A stretch of DNA of 5,852 nucleotides, taken from contig JADFRB010000146.1 in NCBI GenBank assembly GCA_022561525.1, positions 1 to 5,852 of the forward strand. The letters run 5' to 3'. Below the pieces are notes generated by a model. The model was not told the DNA's origin, did not search any database, and saw only the letters and a program-made list of their open reading frames with translations. This document shows, piece after piece, positions 1 through 5,750 of this stretch. Every line of letters starts with the position of its first letter. The first letter of the stretch is position 1. The translations under genes were made by a program, and so were the position numbers. Source of the stretch: Nitrospinota bacterium (lineage in GTDB: Bacteria; Nitrospirota; Nitrospiria; Nitrospirales; UBA8639).

Positions 1-1
1 G

Positions 2-79
2 TTCGGGCACAGGCGCAAAATCAAGGAGAAAACCTTACAATTCCGCAAACAGTTGTACTTTGAAAGGAAGACCGCTTAA
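2..79 (+). pseudogene. C-terminal tail of a putative transposase (partial, runs off the left edge)
   Basis: An open frame enters from the window edge and ends at TAA 77-79, giving 25 residues. It is very basic (about ten Lys/Arg/His) and finishes LYFERKTA. The last five codons plus the stop recur at 891-908 (ERKTA-stop). The two differences between copies within these codons, ACC/ACT and GCT/GCG, are both synonymous, which is the pattern expected of a real coding end. The stop is followed by about 70 bp of non-coding sequence leading to a shared terminus, as in insertion sequences where the transposase ends close to the right end. The family cannot be assigned from 25 residues. Whether the upstream gene is intact cannot be seen. 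The frame one base to the left (1-63) is also open by chance. Confidence 0.45.
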
Positions 80-151
80 CATCAACATCCAGAGCCAGAA
101 CACCACCTTATGTTCTTAAGCCCTGTGTCCAAATTGTTCTGACGACATACA
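61..151 (+). mobile_element. Insertion-sequence right end, inner copy (direct repeat 1)
   Basis: This 91-bp segment matches 890-980 without gaps, at roughly 85% identity. It contains the last codons of the putative transposase, then a short non-coding tail with a hairpin (AGAAC 97-101 with GTTCT 112-116; CAGAGC 90-95 with GCCCTG 120-125, one mismatch). It ends at a terminus that reads inward on the minus strand as TGTATGTCGTCAG, then an AT-rich stretch, then GGACACAGGG. A TG-starting terminus with an internal GGACAC resembles terminal inverted repeats of IS3-type and similar elements; that is recollection of general style, not a database match. Similarity to the second copy stops at 151. The resolvase gene's stop codon lies 17 bp beyond. 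Confidence 0.6.
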
Positions 152-168
152 GTTCCTTTCAGTAAATT

Positions 169-723
169 TTAAGTTTTTTGCAAGGCCCGCCAGATGGTAG
201 TGCGATCCACCTTAAATAATGCGGCAACACTTCCCGTGGTTTCTTCCCCACGCTCCAGCATTTTTCTAGCGTGTTTGATTTGTTGAGGAGTGAGTGATTG
301 AGGACGACCAGGGTATTTCCCTCGGCGTTTAGCGGCTGCTAATCCAGCTTTGGTGCGTTCAATAATTAACGATCGTTCAAACTCGGCCAGGGCTCCCATG
401 ATGTGAAAAACAAGCTTCCCTCCGGCGGTCGTCGTGTTAATCCCGTCTGATAAACTTTGAAATCCGGCTCCCTTTTCCCGAAGGGTTTCAATCAACTCGA
501 TTAAATGTTTGAGGGAACGTCCTAGTCGATCGAGTTTCCACACCGCCAGCACGTCACCTTTTTTTATCTGTTTAAGGGCTCGGTCCAAGCCGTCCCGTTT
601 ATTACTATTTCCGCTGACTCCTTTATCCGTGACGATTTTGGCACAGCCGGCTTTCTTTAAAGCATCGCGTTGAAGATGAAGATTTTGTTCCTCTGTTGAG
701 ACCCGCGCATATCCGATTTTCAT
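169..723 (-). CDS. Serine recombinase (resolvase/invertase family)
   Basis: This 184-residue protein has the usual length and domain order of small serine recombinases such as Tn3-type resolvases and Pin/Hin invertases. These enzymes cut both DNA strands at a short site through a serine-DNA bond and rejoin them after rotation. Visible features are the N-terminal YARVST motif with nucleophile Ser9; DRLGRS with Arg66 and Arg69, equivalent to the active-site arginines; the long E-helix region FERSLIIERT (about 115-124); the linker GKYPGRP; and a C-terminal helix-turn-helix (about 163-182, SVAALFKVDRTTIWRAL). The ATG at 723 was chosen because the protein then begins MKIGYARVST like the family; an in-frame TTG at 762 would add 13 unconserved residues. 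No clear Shine-Dalgarno sequence precedes the ATG. The gene lies between two direct repeats, and a palindrome that could be its site sits about 60-95 bp upstream. It appears intact. Resolvase versus invertase cannot be decided from sequence alone. Confidence 0.93.
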   Translation of the reverse strand: MKIGYARVSTEEQNLHLQRDALKKAGCAKIVTDKGVSGNSNKRDGLDRALKQIKKGDVLAVWKLDRLGRSLKHLIELIETLREKGAGFQSLSDGINTTTAGGKLVFHIMGALAEFERSLIIERTKAGLAAAKRRGKYPGRPQSLTPQQIKHARKMLERGEETTGSVAALFKVDRTTIWRALQKT

Positions 724-729
724 GGAATA

Positions 730-757
730 ATTATGCAACAATATTCTGCAACATACA
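730..757. repeat. Paired GCAACA motifs upstream of the resolvase start
   Basis: GCAACA occurs twice in direct orientation (735-740 and 748-753) around an AT-rich core, 12-30 bp upstream of the resolvase ATG. The GCAA core also appears in the arms of the palindrome at 784-817. Accessory resolvase-binding subsites are often spaced like this upstream of the gene, so these could be secondary binding sites or autoregulatory sites. The resemblance is short and could be chance. Confidence 0.3.
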
Positions 758-783
758 ACCAATTGATTTCATTAAGATTTGAA

Positions 784-817
784 AATGGTTGCAAAAAGGA
801 TCATTTTTGCGACCATT
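784..817. promoter_or_regulatory. 34-bp imperfect palindrome, candidate recombination (res) site
   Basis: The arms AATGGTTGCAAAAA (784-797) and TTTTTGCGACCATT (804-817) are reverse complements at 13 of 14 positions, around the spacer GGATCA. The exact centre (800-801) is the dinucleotide AT. Serine recombinases act at sites made of two inverted half-sites around a central dinucleotide, and resolvase genes commonly have such a site directly upstream. Position (61-94 bp before the resolvase ATG), symmetry and AT-rich inner arms all fit. The palindrome lacks a strong GC stem followed by a T-run on either strand, so an intrinsic terminator is less likely. An operator for another regulator cannot be excluded. 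Confidence 0.5.
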
Positions 818-889
818 GTTTCGTTTCAGCACATGTTGGACAAATAGGGGGGGATTGTTAAGGTGAGGTTTTTGGCTCATCGTCGCGCG

Positions 890-980
890 TGAAAGGAAGA
901 CTGCGTAATATCAATCCACAGAGCCAGAACACCACCTTAGTTTCTTAGGCCCTGTGTCCCAATTATGCTGACGACATACA
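890..980 (+). mobile_element. Insertion-sequence right end, outer copy (direct repeat 2), at the ackA junction
   Basis: This is the second copy of the repeat at 61-151, in the same orientation. It retains only the last transposase codons (891-908, ERKTA-stop). The sequence just to the left is unrelated to that before copy 1, so it is a solo end rather than a complete element. The hairpin is stronger here: CACAGAGCC (917-925) faces GGCCCTGTG (948-956), pairing fully on the minus-strand RNA with one G-U pair. The terminus at 980 abuts acetate kinase coding sequence exactly, and the last five residues of the truncated ackA frame plus its stop are encoded inside this repeat. It therefore marks the insertion point. 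At about 85% identity to copy 1, the two are related but not a recent duplication. Confidence 0.65.
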
Positions 981-1601
981 AGAGGGTGCTTTGCCCTTGA
1001 ACTTTGCGTACCCATCGGGAAGGGATGCATGGGCAATGCCGTGGAACCCATATCGATGAATCCCGTGTCGGGAAGCCATCTCATGTGGGAGGGCATAGGT
1101 CTTGGCTACCGCCGGCATGGTTTGGTGAAAGGCTGTATCAAATACCGCCACCATGGGAACCCTATCACCCAACGTTGCTTTGGCACCTCGAATCCCAGCT
1201 AGACACGCTGGATTATGCAAGGGCGCCAATTCACTTAACCCCTCAATTTCCTTTTCCACCGCCTCATCAATCAAGATGGAGGCGGAGAATCTTTCCCCAC
1301 CATGGACCACCCGGTGCCCCACAGCATCTACCTGCGAAAGCCCAACAGTGTGGTTCTCTCCTCCGGGTAACTTTCCGAGGCCCTCAAACATCCATTGGAT
1401 GGCGTGGGCATGATCAGAAACAGGTTTGCTGATTTTCGATCCTGCTTGCCCTTCCGCACTGAATTCAAGAGTGCCAGTTCCACCAATGCCCTTGACTGCA
1501 CCGTTGACCAGAACTCGATTCACGCCCTCTGTTTTTTTCCCAAGATCAAGGAGACGAAACTTCAGAGAAGAACTTCCACAATTGAGAACAAGAATACGCA
1601 T
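963..1601 (-). pseudogene. ackA: Acetate kinase, N-terminal half, truncated by a mobile-element end
   Basis: Acetate kinase interconverts acetate plus ATP with acetyl phosphate plus ADP in the cytoplasm. The fragment begins MRILVLNCGSSSLKF, the family's N-terminal signature (Asn7, phosphate-binding GSSS). It keeps HRVVHGG (Arg97), LAPLHNP (His129), VFDTAFHQTMP (Asp155) and the start of the second signature, RYGFHG (His187). Family members are about 400 residues. Here native sequence stops at residue 207 and five residues (CMSSA) plus the stop come from the repeat at 890-980. Missing are the later HLGNG histidine, the catalytic arginine equivalent to Arg241, and the C-terminal glutamate and ATP-binding segments, so activity is not expected. 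The ATG at 1601 is fixed by an in-frame TAA nine bases upstream. It lies 56 bp after the GH65 gene on the same strand, so it was probably the third gene of that operon. Confidence 0.9.
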
Positions 1602-1640
1602 TTCGCTTTAATCCGATTGGGTGCTACGTGCTTATGGACT

Positions 1641-1649
1641 ACACCTCCT
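1641..1649 (-). promoter_or_regulatory. Strong Shine-Dalgarno-like sequence without a matching start codon
   Basis: On the minus strand this reads AGGAGGTGT, close to the perfect anti-16S complement, between the GH65 stop and ackA. The ackA ATG lies about 40 bases further on, too far for normal use, and only a weak purine run (AAAGCGAA) sits directly before it. No ATG or TTG follows the motif at usable spacing, and the overlapping GTG is followed at once by TAG. It may be a relic of a lost start, a ribosome standby site, or chance. Confidence 0.35.
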
Positions 1650-1657
1650 AAGAGAAC

Positions 1658-4048
1658 TCAAGAATCCTCACCCATCGTACGCGTTGCCGTTGGGTCATCC
1701 TTCGTCAGGTGAATTTCCTCTTCTTCATGACGGAGCATGAGTCCCTCGCCTTCGCGCAAGGAATACTTCACCGTGCGCGCCTCGGCATCGATTTCCACCT
1801 CAATCCTCTGTCCACGCATGGTTAAGGGGATTCGCATGATTCCCTCACCATCCGGTGGTCTCCTGGGTCGAAACGTTAAGACTCCATCATAATCACGCAT
1901 CCCTGCAAAACCATATACCATGGTCATCCAGGTGCCACCCATTGATGCGATATGGCACCCATCCTTGACGTTTCCTCCCACATCAGCAAGATCCATCAAC
2001 AGGGCCACTCGGGCATACAATACTGCTTTATCGAACTCTCCAATTTCCATCGCAATGATGCTTTGAATACAGGATGACAGCGAGGAGTCACCTGTCGTTA
2101 AGGGGTCGTAAAACTCAAAATTGCGCTTCTTTTGTTCCAGGGAAAAGTTTTCACCGTGCAGAAACATGGCCAACACCACATCAGTTTGCTTGATGATCTG
2201 GTGCCGATAGATAGTTAAGGGGTGGAAAGCCAAAAGCAATGGATACTTTTCCGGTGGTGTATTCTCGAAGTCCCACCGTTTTTTATCCAAGAAACTATCG
2301 TCCTGCGGATGAATACCCAACCTTTCATCGACAGGGATATACATGTTGTCTGCAGCGGTTTTCCATTCTTCGATCTCGGCAAGATCTAGCTGGGTTTTAT
2401 TCTTAACAATGGCGAAGGCATTCGGGTCTTTCTCCCGAAGCCACTCCATAGTTTCCACTGCATATCGAAGGTTTCCCTGCGCCATCAGGTTGGTAAACAC
2501 GTTATTGTCCACGACGGTATTATATTCATCAGGTCCCGTGACCCCATTGATGCAAAATTTGCCAGCCTTCCTCTCAGAGAAAAACCCAAGATCCGCCCAC
2601 AGGCGAGCTGTTTCAACCAGCATTTCTGCTCCATATTCTTTCAGAAACTCTTCATCACCCGTTGCATTCACATACTTCTTCAGGGCATACATGATGTCGG
2701 CGTTGATGTGATACTGGGCCGTCCCCGCGGCATAGTATGCCGAAGCTTCGTCGCCATTAATTGTCCTCCACGGAAACATGGCTCCATTGATGCTTAATTC
2801 TCTGGCGCGCGCTCTTGCCTTGTCCAGCAGGCGGTATCGGTAGCTCAGCAAGTTTTTGGCCATCCGTGGATTCGTATAAATGAGAAAAGGCATGACGTAG
2901 ATTTCAGTATCCCAAAAGTAGTGTCCTTCATAGGCCTGCCCCGTGAGCCCTTTTGCGGCCACTCCGGTCGTATCGGCCCGCCCTGCCGCCTGAAGAATGT
3001 GAAAGAGATTGAAGCGAATGGCCTGTTGAATCTCTACGTTTGACCGTTTTATCCTGGACTCGCTAAGACCGGTTACCTGTATGTCACTCCTTCGCCAGAA
3101 CTCGTCCATGTATTCTTGTTGACCAATCTGCAAAGATGAAAACCCCATGGTGACCGCACGCTCCAGGGTTCGTTCAACTCGATCATCAATTTCCTCAAAG
3201 GAAGCCGTATGCGAGATGTGATACGCCATGTACTTCGTCAGGTGAATGGATTGGCCCGGTTGGGCCTCAACGGTAAAGACAACCTGTCCAAATTCCTCGG
3301 AGCTTTCGCCTTTATACGAATAGGGACATTCGGTTTCCAAAGTATGATCAATCCCGCAGCCAAGCATCATCTTGCTGTTTTTCGTGGAATGGCAGAGAAC
3401 CACACGACGATCTTGAACAACGTTCATGAGTGGATGAAGGACTTTGTCTTTGAACGCCTTGGCCTTGCGAGGGTCATTATCGTCTTTGGAATTCTGCCGG
3501 TGCGTGGTGACCAATTGCGAGGCAATCACCACCGGAGCGTGAGCGTTCTGAACAGTCACTTCATAGGAGATGGCTGCCAGGTGGCGATGCTGAAATGAGA
3601 CCAGTCTCTGAGACTTAATCAGCACCTGCTTCCCTGAAGGCGTTTCCCACAAGATTTCTCGCTCAAGCATCCCGGCTTTCATATTCAGCCGACGATCGTA
3701 ACTGAGTAGATTCGCATTGGGTAGCCAAAAGGGCTCATCGTCTACATAGAGCCTGATAATTTTCGTGTCTGTTGCGTTGACAATCGTTTGGCCGGTCTTG
3801 GCGTACCCGTAGGCTTCTTCCCCATACACAATGGGCCAGGATTCGTACAAGCCGTTGATAAAGGTTCCTTCTTGACCGGCCGGCCCGCCTTCCTCAGGGC
3901 ACCCCCGCATTCCCAGATATCCGTTTCCTACAGCAAGCATGGTTTCTGCCTGTGCTAAGAAATTGGGATTGAACTTCTTTTCGATTATGTTCCATTCATC
4001 AGGGGGATAGACATGATGATCGGGTTTGACGCGTTCATGGTGGATCAT
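1658..4048 (-). CDS. Glycoside hydrolase family 65 inverting disaccharide phosphorylase (maltose/trehalose/kojibiose phosphorylase-like)
   Basis: GH65 phosphorylases reversibly split an alpha-linked glucose disaccharide with phosphate, giving beta-glucose 1-phosphate and a sugar, in the cytoplasm. At 796 residues it is full length. The N-terminal beta-sandwich (about 15-290) opens NPNFLAQAETMLAVGNGYLG. The (alpha/alpha)6 barrel carries HYFWDTE (377-382), GAMFPWRT (422-429), AGTAQYHINADI (441-452) and the catalytic acid Glu508 in GVTGPDEYN. KQTDVV (620-625) and the HIASMGGTW loop (699-707) lie where family members bind substrate and phosphate. The C-terminal beta-domain follows (about 720-775). 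No key residue is missing, and no signal peptide or membrane segment is visible. AAGG lies nine bases before the ATG. The 51-bp gap to the upstream beta-phosphoglucomutase-like gene supports production or use of beta-glucose 1-phosphate. Which disaccharide it uses cannot be read from sequence; the net direction may be breakdown or synthesis. Confidence 0.93.
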   Translation of the reverse strand: MIHHERVKPDHHVYPPDEWNIIEKKFNPNFLAQAETMLAVGNGYLGMRGCPEEGGPAGQEGTFINGLYESWPIVYGEEAYGYAKTGQTIVNATDTKIIRLYVDDEPFWLPNANLLSYDRRLNMKAGMLEREILWETPSGKQVLIKSQRLVSFQHRHLAAISYEVTVQNAHAPVVIASQLVTTHRQNSKDDNDPRKAKAFKDKVLHPLMNVVQDRRVVLCHSTKNSKMMLGCGIDHTLETECPYSYKGESSEEFGQVVFTVEAQPGQSIHLTKYMAYHISHTASFEEIDDRVERTLERAVTMGFSSLQIGQQEYMDEFWRRSDIQVTGLSESRIKRSNVEIQQAIRFNLFHILQAAGRADTTGVAAKGLTGQAYEGHYFWDTEIYVMPFLIYTNPRMAKNLLSYRYRLLDKARARARELSINGAMFPWRTINGDEASAYYAAGTAQYHINADIMYALKKYVNATGDEEFLKEYGAEMLVETARLWADLGFFSERKAGKFCINGVTGPDEYNTVVDNNVFTNLMAQGNLRYAVETMEWLREKDPNAFAIVKNKTQLDLAEIEEWKTAADNMYIPVDERLGIHPQDDSFLDKKRWDFENTPPEKYPLLLAFHPLTIYRHQIIKQTDVVLAMFLHGENFSLEQKKRNFEFYDPLTTGDSSLSSCIQSIIAMEIGEFDKAVLYARVALLMDLADVGGNVKDGCHIASMGGTWMTMVYGFAGMRDYDGVLTFRPRRPPDGEGIMRIPLTMRGQRIEVEIDAEARTVKYSLREGEGLMLRHEEEEIHLTKDDPTATRTMGEDS

Positions 4049-4099
4049 GATAATTGACCTTTTTGTTGGATAATCGTCTATATGAATACAAATATATGA

Positions 4100-4843
4100 C
4101 TACAAAAACTCTCCCAAATCCTTCACCACAATATCGGCCCCATTTTCTTTGAGCTCATCGGCATTGCCTTTTCGATCAACCCCAATCACGAGACCGAAAT
4201 TTCCATTGCGGCCGGATTGAACACCAGAGATCGCATCTTCGATGACGACGGTCCTTTTAGGGTCAACGCCCAAACGCCTGGCACCTTCCAAGTAGGAGTC
4301 CGGGGCAGGTTTTCCGGAAAGATGTTGCTCCTGGATGGTGTTACCATCAACTCGAACTTTGAAAAGGTCGTCGATTTTGGCAGCCTTCAATACCGCGTCG
4401 CAATTTTGACTTGATGTCACTACGGCAATCTTGATGCCCTCATTCACAACCTGACGGGCCAGTGCAATGGTTCCTTCATAGGCATCGACACCAACGGAGT
4501 TGATGAGTTCGTTGATCAATTCATTCTTGCGGTTTCCCAGTCCCCCCACGGTCTCCGTCTCTGGTGAATCGTCATGCGTACCCTCAGGAAGGTTGATGTC
4601 CCGTGATTTTATAAAATCTCGGACCCCGTCAAATCGTGGCTTGCCATCGACATACAGTTTATAATCCGTCGCTATCTCGAATGGTGTGAAGGGTACTCCT
4701 TTTTGATTGGCACGTTTTTCTAAGTATTCATCGAACATCTTTTTCCAACAAGCGGCATGCAATTTTGCCGTAGCGGTAATCACGCCGTCCAAATCAAAGA
4801 GGACAGCATCATATTTTTCTCGTGTGATTGGATTCTTGCTCAT
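4100..4843 (-). CDS. HAD-superfamily hydrolase, beta-phosphoglucomutase type
   Basis: This 247-residue enzyme has the four HAD motifs: FDLDGV with nucleophile Asp17 and acid/base Asp19; VVTSSQ (Ser144 region); Lys178 in GKPAPDSYLEGARRLG; and VIEDAISG with Glu202 and Asp203 for magnesium. DLDGV with Asp at the second position and the KPAPD and EDA context fit the beta-phosphoglucomutase group, which converts beta-glucose 1-phosphate to glucose 6-phosphate. The helical cap (about 25-125) contains DYKLYVDGKPRFDGV and TVGGLGNRKN, as in the HAD domain I recall fused to GH65 in mycobacterial OtsB1 (Rv2006). The ATG at 4843 was preferred because GAAGGAG lies six bases before it; an in-frame GTG at 4858 would overlap that ribosome site. 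It is probably the first gene of the operon with GH65 and ackA. A phosphatase acting on another sugar phosphate is the main alternative. Confidence 0.9.
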   Translation of the reverse strand: MSKNPITREKYDAVLFDLDGVITATAKLHAACWKKMFDEYLEKRANQKGVPFTPFEIATDYKLYVDGKPRFDGVRDFIKSRDINLPEGTHDDSPETETVGGLGNRKNELINELINSVGVDAYEGTIALARQVVNEGIKIAVVTSSQNCDAVLKAAKIDDLFKVRVDGNTIQEQHLSGKPAPDSYLEGARRLGVDPKRTVVIEDAISGVQSGRNGNFGLVIGVDRKGNADELKENGADIVVKDLGEFL

Positions 4844-4849
4844 AGATAG

Positions 4850-4856
4850 CTCCTTC
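4850..4856 (-). promoter_or_regulatory. Ribosome binding site deciding the HAD gene start
   Basis: Minus-strand GAAGGAG lies six bases before the ATG at 4843. The upstream in-frame GTG at 4856-4858 overlaps this motif and has no comparable site of its own, so translation should begin at the ATG. Confidence 0.7.
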
Positions 4857-4858
4857 AC

Positions 4859-5089
4859 GGGTTACCCACTCGTGGAATAGTACACACGGAGTTGGGTTTT
4901 TATCATCTCTTCTGTTCAAGAGTAAATAGTGTAGCCAATTCGTTTAACGATTAGATAGACTGCAAAGGGGAAAATGTAGGTGCCGTGTTCGTTCTGTGTA
5001 AAAATTTCGCTTCCCTCACCCGGAACTCGAAACTCATTAGAGCGGGTACGGGTTTCTTTCTAGGGCATTCAATTGACAAAGGGTAACCT
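4859..5089. promoter_or_regulatory. Divergent intergenic region between the HAD operon and the histidine phosphatase gene
   Basis: This stretch should hold the promoters of both the leftward HAD-GH65-ackA operon and the rightward histidine phosphatase gene. I see no convincing sigma-70 pair in either direction. Two small symmetric elements could be operators: CTCTT-CTGTTC-AAGAG (4907-4922) and the imperfect AATTCGTT/AACGATT (about 4937-4952). TTGACA at 5073-5078 is too close to the start at 5090 to be its -35 element. No RNA gene or coding sequence is evident. Confidence 0.35.
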
Positions 5090-5671
5090 ATGGAGAACAA
5101 CGAACAGATTGTGTATATCATCAGGCATGGGGAAACCGAGTGGAGCCTGAACGGACAACATACCGGGGTCACAGACATTCCCTTGACTGAGAATGGGAGA
5201 ACACTGGCGAAGTTATTACAGCCAGTTTTGGCAAAGGAGTCATTTGCCCTGGTGCTCACTAGCCCGCTCCAGCGAGCGAGGGAAACCTGTAAGTTATCAG
5301 GACTAGGGGATCAAGCAGACGTCGACACCAATTTAATGGAATGGAATTATGGTGAATACGAGGGCATTACCTCTCGGCAGATACATGAAACGGTACCGGG
5401 TTGGTTGGTTTTTAATGATGGAGCACCTGGTGGTGAAACCCCTGAACAGATTGGTGCACGGGCAGATCGCGTGATTGCAAAGGTTCGGTCGGTCAGGGGT
5501 GTTGTCGCCCTCTTTGCCCACGGGCATATCCTTCGAGTACTGGTGGCCCGTTGGCTGGATCTTCCTGCCACTGCTGGCCGAAACTTCCTTCTTGATACTG
5601 GCACGCTCAATATCCTCAGCTACTATCGAGGATACCCTGCGGTCAAGACCTGGAATGCTCCTCTTAAATAA
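5090..5671 (+). CDS. Histidine phosphatase superfamily protein (phosphoglycerate mutase-like)
   Basis: This 193-residue cytoplasmic protein belongs to the branch-1 histidine phosphatases, which pass phosphate through a histidine. It has the signature IIRHGETEW (phospho-acceptor His13, Arg12), TSPLQRARET (Arg62), the proton-donor segment MEWNYGEYEG (Glu84), and FAHGHILRVL (His144). The length is near that of GpmB/CobC-like phosphatases and shorter than the roughly 230-250 residues of cofactor-dependent glycolytic GpmA, so a phosphatase on a sugar phosphate or similar metabolite is more likely than a true mutase. The ATG is preceded by AAAGGG at six bases. It is transcribed away from the GH65 operon, so a link to glucose-phosphate metabolism is suggested only by proximity. 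All key residues are present. The substrate is unknown. Confidence 0.9.
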   Translation: MENNEQIVYIIRHGETEWSLNGQHTGVTDIPLTENGRTLAKLLQPVLAKESFALVLTSPLQRARETCKLSGLGDQADVDTNLMEWNYGEYEGITSRQIHETVPGWLVFNDGAPGGETPEQIGARADRVIAKVRSVRGVVALFAHGHILRVLVARWLDLPATAGRNFLLDTGTLNILSYYRGYPAVKTWNAPLK

Positions 5672-5750
5672 TGAGTTTCGAGGGTATTGTCAACTTAAGC
5701 TAGACTTGGCTGATTGAATGTGTGGAGCGCACAGCGTAATCCCTACAAAA

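Noticed and set aside
1..63. Second open plus-strand frame ending at TGA 61-63
   Set aside because: Twenty codons open by chance is common, and this frame is not kept in the second repeat copy, unlike the frame ending at 79.
784..817. Palindrome as an intrinsic terminator
   Set aside because: The stem is interrupted and AT-rich near the loop, there is no T-run after it in either direction, and no gene ends next to it.
61..980. Two-repeat CRISPR or integron-like array
   Set aside because: Only two 91-bp imperfect copies 829 bp apart, with coding content and an IS-like terminus; no spacer periodicity and no integrase.
911..1096. Minus-strand reading frame crossing the ackA-repeat junction
   Set aside because: It is a shadow in another frame of ackA and the repeat, spans the insertion junction and resembles nothing.
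1004..1712. Several plus-strand reading frames opposite ackA and the end of GH65
   Set aside because: They lie antisense to recognisable conserved coding sequence and have no motifs or ribosome sites of their own.
2343..3598. Plus-strand frames opposite GH65
   Set aside because: Shadow frames of a full-length conserved enzyme.
4217..4414. Plus-strand frame opposite the HAD gene
   Set aside because: Shadow frame; the minus-strand HAD protein carries all family motifs.
5073..5078. TTGACA as a -35 promoter element
   Set aside because: It ends only 11 bases before the histidine phosphatase ATG, leaving no room for a -10 element and leader.
4951..5259. Minus-strand 102-residue frame overlapping the histidine phosphatase start
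   Set aside because: It overlaps the conserved RHGE-encoding region in antisense, and its sequence matches no family I know.
5721..5735. Small inverted repeat TGTG-GAGCG-CACA before the GIY-YIG gene
   Set aside because: Four-base arms are expected by chance, and there is no T-run to suggest a terminator.
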